Source: Clostridia bacterium (GTDB lineage Bacteria > Bacillota_A > Clostridia > Christensenellales > Aristaeellaceae). From it: 8,833 nt of DNA. Shown one piece after another: positions 1 to 5,743 of the stretch; the stretch's first letter is position 1; each line of letters opens with the position of its first letter. The stretch lies in assembly GCA_900754775.1 (NCBI GenBank), contig CAAEDZ010000294.1, positions 1 through 8,833 on the forward strand, written 5' to 3'. The notes below the pieces were generated by a model. That model was not told the DNA's origin and ran no database searches. It saw only the letters and a list, made by a program, of their open reading frames with translations. A program made the translations under genes and the position numbers.

Positions 1-2975
1 AAGAGGGCGGCGAAGCGCTCTCCCGCCTCGATACGGGGCGCGGCCCGCAAAAAGTGCGCGAACTGGCCCTCAGCCTCTACGCCTTTCTCGGCGAACGCCC
101 GGACCCCGAGGCGTGGCTGGAACGCGCCCTCGACCGCGCGCAGGCCCCGGTGGAGGCGTGGCTGGATGAACTGGTGCGCGCCGCCCGCCGCACGGTGGAC
201 GCGGCGCTGGCCGCCACGCGCGCCGCCCACGACCACCCCGGCTGTCCGCCGCACTACGCCGCGGCGCTGGAAAAGGACATGGAGGCCTTGGAGGCGCTGC
301 GCGCGCTGGACGGCGCGGAGGCGCTTTCGCAGGCCATGCGCGCCTTCAAGCAGGCGCGCCCCTCAGGCCGCAACCGCGACGTCGCCCCTGAGGACCTCGA
401 GGCCGTCAAAGCCCTGCGCAAGTCCGCCGGCGATGGCGTGAAAAACTGCCGCCTGTGCAAGCTGTCCATCGAACAGGCGCGCGAGGACGCGCTGGCGCTC
501 TACGACCTCTTCCCCGTGCTGGCCGACGCGGCCCGGCGCATCGGCGAAGCCCACGCCCGCCGCAAGGAGGAGCGCGGCGGCCTTTCCTACGCGGACCTTG
601 AGCGCTGCGCCCTGCGCGCCCTTGCCCGCGAGGACGTGCGCGCCAGCGTCCGTTCGCAGTACGACTACGTGTTCGTCGATGAGTATCAGGACGTGTCCGA
701 CGTCCAGGAAGCGCTGATCACCGGCGTTTCCGGCAGCGGCGGCCTGTTCACGGTCGGCGATGTCAAGCAGTCCATCTACCGCTTCCGCCTCGCCGAACCG
801 CGCCTCTTCCTTTCCCGCTACGAGCGCTACCGGCGCGGCGAGGGCGGACAGCTCTTGCCCCTGACGCGCAACTTCCGCTCCACGCGCGCGGTCATAGACT
901 TTGTCAACGCCGTCTTTTCGCGGACGATGACCGGCGGCGATTCCGAGATCGTCTATGACGACCTCGCCCGCCTCAACGTGGGTCTGGAGGGCACGGACGG
1001 CGCGCCCCTGCCCGAGATCCACATCCTCGACGAGGCCGTGGAGGAGGGCGAGGAGCCGGATGAGGCGTTGGAGGAGATCGGCCGCGCCGGCCGCGAGGCC
1101 ATGTGGATCGCCGGCCGCATCCACCAGCTCATGGCCGAGGAACCCGGCCTGCGCTGGCGCGACATCGCCATCCTCACCCGCGCCAAGAGTTCGGCGGCGG
1201 CGGCCATGCTGCCCGTGCTGCTTGCCGAGGGCATCCCCGCCTACGCCGAGGGCCTTTCCGGCTATTTCGACACGCTGGAGGTCGCCTTCGCGCTCTCGCT
1301 TTTGCGTCTGGTGGACAATGAACTTCAGGATGTGGAGCTGATCGGCGCGCTGCGCTCCTGCATGGTGCATCTGTCGCTGGAAGAGCTTTCCGCGATACGC
1401 CTTTCCCACCCGGACCTGTCCTTTGCCGACGCCGCCCGCGCCCGCGCCGGGGAAGAGGACGCCCTCGGCGAAAAATTGCGCGCCTTCTTTGCCGTCCTCG
1501 ATTCCTGGCGGCTGCGCGCGCTCACGCTGCCGCTGGGCGAATTGGTGCGCGCCGTCTGCGAGGAAAGCGGCCTTTACGCCTACGTCGGCGCGCTGCCCGG
1601 CGGCGCGCAGCGGCAGGCCGACCTCGACGCGCTGGTGACGCGCGCGGAGAACTTCGACGCCACCGTTTCCGGCTCCCTGACGCGCTTCCTCGCCTACGCG
1701 GAACACATGCGCGCCCGCGGCGACGGCGACAGCGCCCATCTGCTCGGCGAGGGCGACGACGTGGTGCGCCTGATGACCATCCACAAGAGCAAGGGTCTGG
1801 AGTTCCCCGTGGTCTTCGGCGCGCTCATGGCCCGCTCCTTCCGCGGCGCGGCGGGCGGCGAGGCATTCCGCGCCCACCGCGATCTGGGGCTGGGCGTGCA
1901 TTTTGTGGATGAACGCCTGCGCACGCGGCGCGAGCCACTTTCCTACATCGCCATCGGCGAGCGCGAGCGCCGCGAGGACGCCGCCGAGGAACTGCGCCTT
2001 CTCTACGTGCTGCTCACGCGCGCCAGACGCCGCCTCATCCTCGTCGGCAGCCTGCGCCGCGCCGCGTCGCGCCTGCCGCTGCTTGCGTCCATGGGCGCCT
2101 ATCCCAGCGCCGCCACCAGCCATTTGCAACTGGTGCTGGGGGCGCTGGAAGAGGCGCGGCGCGCGGGCGAAGCGCCAGTGGCGCGGATCGCCGTTCACGC
2201 TCTGGACGAATTGCCCGCGCCCGAGGCGGCGCAGCCGCGCGCGGAGGCGCTTAGTCGGCTCGACGAAGCCCTTGCGCAGGCGGGCGAGGCGGACGCGGCC
2301 ATGGCGTGGGTCTACCCCCATCTGCTCGACAGCGAGCGCCCCGTCAAACTCACCGCCTCCGGCCTTCTGCGCGAGGCGGAGGGCCCGCGCGAACTGCCCG
2401 CCATGGCCGAGCGCCCCCAGTTCATGCAGGAAACGGGCCTGACCGGCGCGGAGCGCGGCAGCGCCTACCACCGCGCCTTGCAGATGCTGGAGATCGCCCC
2501 GCTGCGCGGCCTCGACGGGGCTTCGCTTGAAAAGGCCGTCCGCGCCCAGCTCGACGCCCTGCGGCAGATAAACCGCCTGGGCGAGGCCGAGCGCGCCGCC
2601 GTGCGCCCGGAGCGCCTTGCGCGCTTCTTCGCCGGGGAGACGGGCAAGCGCCTTCTCCAAAGCGACACCGTGCGCCGCGAATGGCCCTTCAACGTGCGCA
2701 TGAAGGTGGAAGAGGCCCTTGGCGACAGCGCCCACGCGCGCTATGGCGGCGGGGAAGTGCTGGTGCAGGGCACGGTGGACTGCTGCTTCCTCGAAGCGGG
2801 GGAATGGGTGCTGCTCGATTACAAGACCGACATAACGCGCGACCGCGAAGCCCTCGTGCGCCACTATGAAAAACAGCTCGCCATCTACGCGCTGGCGCTT
2901 GAGCGCATCACCGGCCTGCCGGTGCGGGAACGGCGGCTCTGCCTGCTCGCTTCGGGCGAGGAGATCACGCTGTGA
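1..2975 (+). CDS. addA: ATP-dependent helicase/nuclease subunit A (AddA), 5'-truncated by the window edge
   Basis: AddA is the UvrD-type helicase plus RecB-type nuclease subunit of AddAB, which resects DNA double-strand breaks for recombination in Bacillota. The frame is open from position 3, giving about 990 residues. Full AddA is usually near 1,200, so roughly 200 N-terminal residues with the Walker A motif lie upstream. An in-frame GTG at 54 is internal, because homology-like sequence continues before it. Counting from that GTG: motif II DEYQDVS at 209-215, VGDVKQSIYRFR at 234-245, LTRNFRST at 270-277, TIHKSKGLEFP at 575-585 and LLYVLLTRAR at 649-658. The C-terminal nuclease domain has GTVD (Asp909), DYKTD (Asp922, Lys924) and a QxxxY motif (Gln941, Tyr945), so both activities look intact. 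addB would be expected just upstream but is not visible. The stop codon overlaps the ribosome binding site of the next gene. Confidence 0.96.
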   Translation, partial: EGGEALSRLDTGRGPQKVRELALSLYAFLGERPDPEAWLERALDRAQAPVEAWLDELVRAARRTVDAALAATRAAHDHPGCPPHYAAALEKDMEALEALRALDGAEALSQAMRAFKQARPSGRNRDVAPEDLEAVKALRKSAGDGVKNCRLCKLSIEQAREDALALYDLFPVLADAARRIGEAHARRKEERGGLSYADLERCALRALAREDVRASVRSQYDYVFVDEYQDVSDVQEALITGVSGSGGLFTVGDVKQSIYRFRLAEPRLFLSRYERYRRGEGGQLLPLTRNFRSTRAVIDFVNAVFSRTMTGGDSEIVYDDLARLNVGLEGTDGAPLPEIHILDEAVEEGEEPDEALEEIGRAGREAMWIAGRIHQLMAEEPGLRWRDIAILTRAKSSAAAAMLPVLLAEGIPAYAEGLSGYFDTLEVAFALSLLRLVDNELQDVELIGALRSCMVHLSLEELSAIRLSHPDLSFADAARARAGEEDALGEKLRAFFAVLDSWRLRALTLPLGELVRAVCEESGLYAYVGALPGGAQRQADLDALVTRAENFDATVSGSLTRFLAYAEHMRARGDGDSAHLLGEGDDVVRLMTIHKSKGLEFPVVFGALMARSFRGAAGGEAFRAHRDLGLGVHFVDERLRTRREPLSYIAIGERERREDAAEELRLLYVLLTRARRRLILVGSLRRAASRLPLLASMGAYPSAATSHLQLVLGALEEARRAGEAPVARIAVHALDELPAPEAAQPRAEALSRLDEALAQAGEADAAMAWVYPHLLDSERPVKLTASGLLREAEGPRELPAMAERPQFMQETGLTGAERGSAYHRALQMLEIAPLRGLDGASLEKAVRAQLDALRQINRLGEAERAAVRPERLARFFAGETGKRLLQSDTVRREWPFNVRMKVEEALGDSAHARYGGGEVLVQGTVDCCFLEAGEWVLLDYKTDITRDREALVRHYEKQLAIYALALERITGLPVRERRLCLLASGEEITL

Positions 2976-2980
2976 GGTGA
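2974..2980 (+). promoter_or_regulatory. Ribosome binding site of the DUF3842 gene, overlapping the addA stop
   Basis: GAGGTGA starts inside the TGA stop of addA (2973-2975) and ends seven bases before a GTG codon at 2988. This placement fixes the start of the DUF3842 gene at a non-ATG codon. It also suggests that ribosomes finishing addA help initiate the next gene. Confidence 0.8.
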
Positions 2981-2987
2981 ATATATT

Positions 2988-3407
2988 GTGAAGATACTCA
3001 TCATCGACGGACAGGGCGGCGGCATCGGCCGCCAGCTCGTCGAAGCATTGAAGCGCGCGGGCGAAACCGACATCGCCTGCGTGGGCACCAACGCCATCGC
3101 CACCACCGCCATGCTGCGCGCCGGAGCCACGCGCGCGGCCACGGGCGAGAACGCCGCGCTCGTCGCCTGCCGCGAGGCGGAGGTCATCGCCGGCCCGGTT
3201 GGCATCGTCATCGCCGACGCGCTTCTGGGCGAGGTCACGCCGCGCATGGCCGCCGCCGTGGGGCAGAGCCGCGCCCGCAAGGTGCTGATCCCCGTCGATC
3301 AGTGCGGCAACCGCGTCGTCGGCGTTCCCGCGGGCACGACCACGGCGCAGCTGGTGGCGCTGGCGGTAGAGGCCATCTGCCGCCCCGGGGCGGACGCAAA
3401 ATCTTAA
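2988..3407 (+). CDS. DUF3842 family protein
   Basis: This 139-residue protein has unknown function. It opens with a beta strand and glycine-rich loop (MKILIIDGQGGGIG, residues 1-14) like the nucleotide-binding turn of a Rossmann fold. Further conserved-looking stretches are GTNAIATTAMLRAGA, a central GPVGIVIADALLGE and VDQCGNRVVGV near the C-terminus. This pattern and length match the DUF3842 family, found mainly in Clostridia; the assignment is from memory of the family. There are no signal peptide or membrane segments, so it is probably cytosolic. The GTG start is chosen because GAGGTGA lies seven bases upstream and the encoded N-terminus matches the expected family start. It follows addA by 12 bases and is probably co-transcribed with it. 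A role in binding a nucleotide or dinucleotide is inferred from the glycine loop only. Confidence 0.87.
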   Translation: MKILIIDGQGGGIGRQLVEALKRAGETDIACVGTNAIATTAMLRAGATRAATGENAALVACREAEVIAGPVGIVIADALLGEVTPRMAAAVGQSRARKVLIPVDQCGNRVVGVPAGTTTAQLVALAVEAICRPGADAKS

Positions 3408-3408
3408 C

Positions 3409-3437
3409 TTGCGCCGCGCCCGCGCGCGTGCTATCAT
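3409..3437 (+). promoter_or_regulatory. Candidate sigma-70-type extended -10 promoter for the ECF transporter gene
   Basis: A -10 hexamer TATCAT (3432-3437, 5 of 6 consensus) is preceded by TG at 3429-3430, giving an extended -10. A weak -35, TTGCGC (3409-3414, 3 of 6), lies exactly 17 bases upstream. The site begins two bases after the DUF3842 stop codon. Transcription would start near 3441-3445, leaving a leader of about 80 nt that contains a terminator-like hairpin. No experimental start site is known to me. Confidence 0.55.
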
Positions 3438-3459
3438 TGGGTCAGCAACAACGGCTGAA

Positions 3460-3499
3460 GCCGGACACGTTCCCAGAAGGGAGCGCGTCCGGCTTTTTT
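3460..3499 (+). terminator. Intrinsic terminator or attenuator hairpin upstream of the ECF transporter gene
   Basis: The left arm, 3460-3474, pairs with 3479-3493. There are 7 perfect base pairs at the base (GCCGGAC with GTCCGGC), one A-C mismatch, two G-C pairs, a T-G wobble and four further pairs closed by an AGAA tetraloop at 3475-3478. Six T residues follow directly (3494-3499). This is a textbook Rho-independent terminator. It ends only 22 bases before the ATG of the transporter gene. It may simply end the addA-DUF3842 transcript, or it may be an attenuator for the transporter, because a plausible promoter lies just upstream of it. Confidence 0.85.
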
Positions 3500-3521
3500 G
3501 GCCGGAGGAAGGAGAACGACC

Positions 3522-4052
3522 ATGCAAAAAAACGTCCGCGAGCTGGTCACGGCCGCCGTATGTCTGGCGCTGTGCCTCTTTCTGCCCTTTCTGACCGGGC
3601 AGATTCCTCAGTGGGGCAACATGCTTTCGCCGATGCACATCCCCGTGCTTCTCTGCGGCCTTTTGTGCGGCTGGCCTTACGCCACGGCGGTGGGCTTCAT
3701 CGCCCCGGCGCTGCGCTTTGCGCTGTTTGGCATGCCGCCCCTCATGCCCACGGGCGTGGCGATGATGGTGGAACTGGCCGTCTACGGCTTTTCCTCCTCG
3801 CTCCTGCGCCGCGCGCTGCCCAAACAGCCCAAATACATCTACGTCTCCCTCATCCTCGCCATGCTGCTGGGCCGCGTGGCATGGGGTGCGGCGCGGCTCG
3901 CGCTGGCGGGTCTGAACAACGGCGTGTTCACCTTCGCCGAGTTCCTCGCCGGGGCCTTCACCTCGGCCGTCCCCGGCATCCTTTGCCACATACTCATCAT
4001 CCCGCCGCTGGTGATGGCGCTCGAGCGCGCCCGGGCTCGGAGGGTAGCCTGA
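3522..4052 (+). CDS. ECF transporter S component (substrate-binding membrane subunit, substrate unassigned)
   Basis: This 176-residue, strongly hydrophobic protein would be the substrate-capture subunit of an energy-coupling-factor importer for a vitamin or similar micronutrient. About five or six membrane segments are visible, near residues 8-25, 38-62, 70-92, 104-125 and 135-165. The stretches MHIPVLLCGLLCGW and the following GFIAPALRFALFGMPP are typical of the broad ECF_trnsprt group. I also recall similar sequences named CD3073 family, but have not verified that. No ATPase (EcfA) or EcfT gene is in the window, so it would rely on shared modules elsewhere, as group II systems do. The start at 3522 follows GGAGGAAGGAG at 3504-3514; a TTG at 3498 in the same frame lies in the terminator T-tract and is rejected. 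The 3' end converges on the minus-strand small gene, 8 bases away. The substrate cannot be read from the sequence. Confidence 0.85.
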   Translation: MQKNVRELVTAAVCLALCLFLPFLTGQIPQWGNMLSPMHIPVLLCGLLCGWPYATAVGFIAPALRFALFGMPPLMPTGVAMMVELAVYGFSSSLLRRALPKQPKYIYVSLILAMLLGRVAWGAARLALAGLNNGVFTFAEFLAGAFTSAVPGILCHILIIPPLVMALERARARRVA

Positions 4053-4060
4053 AAAAATCC

Positions 4061-4207
4061 TCAGTGCTTTTTGGCCGTTCGTTTTTTGCGTGCGGCCTTA
4101 TCCTTGCCCTTTTCGGGAATGAACGCCGGCGTCGCGCCGGTCAGTTCGTTCGCGCTGGCCACATCCTCAAGCTCCGGCCCATCCAGCCGGGGCGTTTTTT
4201 CATCCAT
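4061..4207 (-). CDS. Small charge-polarised hypothetical protein (48 aa)
   Basis: I do not recognise this protein with confidence. It has 48 residues, beginning MDEKTPRLDGPELEDV (acidic), passing through a middle stretch NELTGATPAFIPEKG, and ending in a very basic tail KDKAARKKRTAKKH. No membrane segment, signal peptide or cysteine is present, so a cytosolic, possibly nucleic-acid- or ribosome-touching protein is conceivable, but only from charge. The best evidence that it is real is the consensus AGGAGG on the minus strand (4215-4220), seven bases before the ATG. A longer reading from an ATG at 4294 is possible but ignores this site. The NELTGATP segment vaguely resembles short motifs in other unannotated clostridial small proteins; that is an unverified recollection. 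The gene is oriented against both neighbours and ends 8 bases from the ECF gene. Confidence 0.62.
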   Translation of the reverse strand: MDEKTPRLDGPELEDVASANELTGATPAFIPEKGKDKAARKKRTAKKH

Positions 4208-4214
4208 GCGCCTT

Positions 4215-4220
4215 CCTCCT
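4215..4220 (-). promoter_or_regulatory. Consensus Shine-Dalgarno sequence of the 48-aa minus-strand gene
   Basis: Read on the minus strand this is AGGAGG within GGAAAGGAGG, followed by seven bases and an ATG (4207-4205). It is the full anti-16S core at ideal spacing. It decides the start of the small gene and argues against the longer reading from 4294. Confidence 0.72.
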
Positions 4221-4243
4221 TTCCTTTCCCAGTGTTGCCCGCC

Positions 4244-4265
4244 GCCCGCGCGCCCATGCGCGGGC
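4244..4265. other. Perfect 8-bp GC-rich inverted repeat between divergent genes
   Basis: GCCCGCGC (4244-4251) is the exact reverse complement of GCGCGGGC (4258-4265), with a six-base loop. On the plus strand it is followed by AAAAA, so on the minus strand the T-run precedes the hairpin. It is therefore not an intrinsic terminator in either direction. If the small minus-strand gene starts transcription upstream of it, it would fold in that gene's leader. Confidence 0.5.
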
Positions 4266-4303
4266 AAAAACGTGGCAAAACGGCATTTCCTCACAGTTTT
4301 CGG

Positions 4304-4332
4304 TTGACAGGCATGCTAAAAAACTATACAAT
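4304..4332 (+). promoter_or_regulatory. Strong sigma-70-type promoter of the frr-uppS-cdsA-dxr-rseP-ispG operon
   Basis: TTGACA (4304-4309, full consensus -35) and TACAAT (4327-4332, 5 of 6 consensus -10) are separated by exactly 17 bases. They sit in a short AT-rich island that contrasts with the GC-rich surroundings. The predicted start near 4338-4340 leaves a leader of about 31 nt carrying AAGGAGG (4357-4363), seven bases before the frr ATG. No terminator or riboswitch-like structure fits in so short a leader, so housekeeping, unattenuated expression is the simplest reading. Confidence 0.88.
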
Positions 4333-4370
4333 AATGGGGAAGAACATGTTGCTCTCAAGGAGGACATCCA

Positions 4371-4928
4371 ATGTACAAGGAAGCCATCAAGACCGCCGGG
4401 GCGAAAATGGACAAGACCATCGAGATCATCGAAAAGGACCTCTCCACCCTGCGCGCCGGCCGCGCCAACCCCCAGATCCTCGACAAGATCACCGTGGACT
4501 ATTACGGCACGCCCACGCACCTCAACCAGATCGGCAACATCTCCTCGCCGGAGCCGCGCATGCTGGTCATCGCGCCCTGGGAGCCGAAGATGATCTCCGA
4601 GATCGAAAAGGCCATCCAGAAGTCCGATCTGGGCATCAACCCCTCCAACGACGGCAAGGTCATCCGCCTCGTGGTGCCGGAGCTCAACGAGGAGCGCCGC
4701 AAGGAACTGTGCAAGCAGGTGAAAAAGCAGATCGAGGAAGGCAAGGTCGCCATCCGCAACACCCGCCGCGATACCATGGATCAGATCAAGAAGATGAAGA
4801 AGGACTCCGCCATCACCGAGGATGACCTCAAGCAGGCGGAGACCGAGATGCAGAAAGTCACCGACGCGCACATCAAGACGCTGGACAAGGTGGGCGCGGA
4901 CAAGGAAAAGGAGATCATGTCGATCTGA
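4371..4928 (+). CDS. frr: Ribosome recycling factor (RRF)
   Basis: RRF works with EF-G in the cytosol to split the post-termination ribosome so that its subunits can be reused. The 185-residue length is exactly that of the family. Visible hallmarks are LRAGRANP at residues 27-34 (start of the long three-helix bundle), VDYYGTPTHLNQIGNIS leading into the small beta domain, the PWEPKMISEIEKAIQKSDLG segment, and NTRRDTMDQIKKMKKD with the conserved arginines of the tip-to-hinge helix. The start follows AAGGAGG at 4357-4363 by seven bases. It is the first gene of the operon, directly behind a near-consensus promoter. pyrH, tsf and rpsB, common upstream neighbours, are absent here. Its TGA shares one base with the ATG of uppS. 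Confidence 0.98.
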   Translation: MYKEAIKTAGAKMDKTIEIIEKDLSTLRAGRANPQILDKITVDYYGTPTHLNQIGNISSPEPRMLVIAPWEPKMISEIEKAIQKSDLGINPSNDGKVIRLVVPELNEERRKELCKQVKKQIEEGKVAIRNTRRDTMDQIKKMKKDSAITEDDLKQAETEMQKVTDAHIKTLDKVGADKEKEIMSI

Positions 4929-5743
4929 TGCTCAAAAAGCTCACAGGGCTTCTGGTCAGGAAGCCTCGCCGGGCCAGCGCCGCGCCCCGCCACGACGGGG
5001 CGCGCCTTGCGCTACCTGAAAAACTGCCCCGCCACGTGGGCATCATCATGGATGGCAACGGCCGCTGGGCGCAGGAGCGCGGCCTGCCGCGTTCGGCGGG
5101 CCACGCCGCCGGTACCGAGGCTTTGCGCGACATCATCCAGGCCTGCGACGATTGGGGCATCTACGCCCTTTCCATCTACGCCTTCTCTACGGAGAACTGG
5201 GCGCGGCCCAAGGACGAAGTCGGCGCGCTGATGAACCTCATCCTCCGCTACTTCCAGTCCGAGATCGACGAACTGGACGAAAAGGGCGCGGTCATCCGCA
5301 TCATCGGCGATATAGACGGCCTGCCGGACAAGCAGCGCGAAACGGTCAGGCGCGCCATGGAGCGCACGAAGGACAACGACGGCCTGCGCCTCAACATCGC
5401 CCTCAACTACGGCGGCCACGCCGAGCTGACCCGCGCCGCCCGCCGCCTCGCCGCGCGCTGCCTGCGCGGGGAGCTGAAGCCGGAGGACATCGCCGAGGCC
5501 GATGTGGAAAACGAGCTTTACACCGCCGGGCTTCCCCCGGTGGACCTGCTCATCCGCACCAGCGGCGAAGTGCGCACCTCGAACTTCCTGCCGTGGCAGG
5601 CGGCCTACGCGGAGATGGTCTTCGACCCCATCCTCTGGCCGGACTACACCCGCGAGGTCTTTTTGCGCGACTTGCACGAGTATGCCTCCCGGGATCGCCG
5701 CTTCGGCGGCGTTAAGACAAAAGAAAAGGAGAGCGGGCGATGA
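4928..5743 (+). CDS. uppS: Isoprenyl transferase / undecaprenyl diphosphate synthase
   Basis: This cis-prenyltransferase adds isopentenyl diphosphate units to farnesyl diphosphate to give the C55 carrier used for peptidoglycan and other wall polymers; it works at the cytosolic membrane face. It has 271 residues. The signature HVGIIMDGNGRWA lies at 36-48 with catalytic Asp42. It is followed by SAGHAAG, SIYAFSTENWARP and, near the C-terminus, LLIRTSGEVRTSNFLPWQ and LWPDYTRE, which hold the diphosphate-binding arginines and metal-binding glutamate. The usual length is about 245-260; the excess is a basic N-terminal extension before residue 30 (KK, RKPRR). The ATG overlaps the frr TGA by one base. 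AAGGAG lies 14 bases upstream, rather far, so translation is probably coupled to frr. Confidence 0.96.
   Translation: MLKKLTGLLVRKPRRASAAPRHDGARLALPEKLPRHVGIIMDGNGRWAQERGLPRSAGHAAGTEALRDIIQACDDWGIYALSIYAFSTENWARPKDEVGALMNLILRYFQSEIDELDEKGAVIRIIGDIDGLPDKQRETVRRAMERTKDNDGLRLNIALNYGGHAELTRAARRLAARCLRGELKPEDIAEADVENELYTAGLPPVDLLIRTSGEVRTSNFLPWQAAYAEMVFDPILWPDYTREVFLRDLHEYASRDRRFGGVKTKEKESGR

Noticed and set aside
450..465. CxxC (NCRLCK) in AddA as a possible metal site
   Set aside because: A single CxxC without a second cysteine pair nearby is weak. The iron-sulfur cluster of this complex is in AddB, not AddA.
3498..3521. Upstream TTG start for the ECF transporter gene
   Set aside because: It lies in the T-tract of the terminator with no ribosome binding site before it, whereas the ATG at 3522 has GGAGGAAGGAG at ideal spacing.
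3438..3521. Match of the ECF leader to a known riboswitch class
   Set aside because: The leader is too short for THF or TPP classes and shows no recognisable preQ1-type core. It is kept only as an unassigned attenuator candidate.
363..3989. Very long minus-strand open frame (1,208 codons) opposite addA, DUF3842 and the ECF gene
   Set aside because: It lies opposite three well-recognised genes and crosses their boundaries and a terminator. Its composition (runs of Ala, Gly, Arg, His, Gln) is that of the complement of GC-rich codons, where stops are rare. No motif or start signal supports it.
4120..4145. GC-rich hairpin CCGGCG/CGCCGG inside the small minus-strand gene, considered as a terminator
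   Set aside because: No T-run follows on either strand. The stem is explained by GC-rich codons.
4208..4294. Longer N-terminus (77 aa) for the small minus-strand gene, from an ATG at 4294
   Set aside because: A consensus Shine-Dalgarno sits exactly seven bases before the inner ATG at 4207, and the added residues would be encoded across that site and the GC-rich inverted repeat.
3302..4825. 507-codon plus-strand open frame running through DUF3842, the ECF gene and frr
   Set aside because: It is out of frame with three recognised genes, crosses a terminator and a promoter, and is rich in Arg, His and Pro as expected of a shifted frame in GC-rich DNA.
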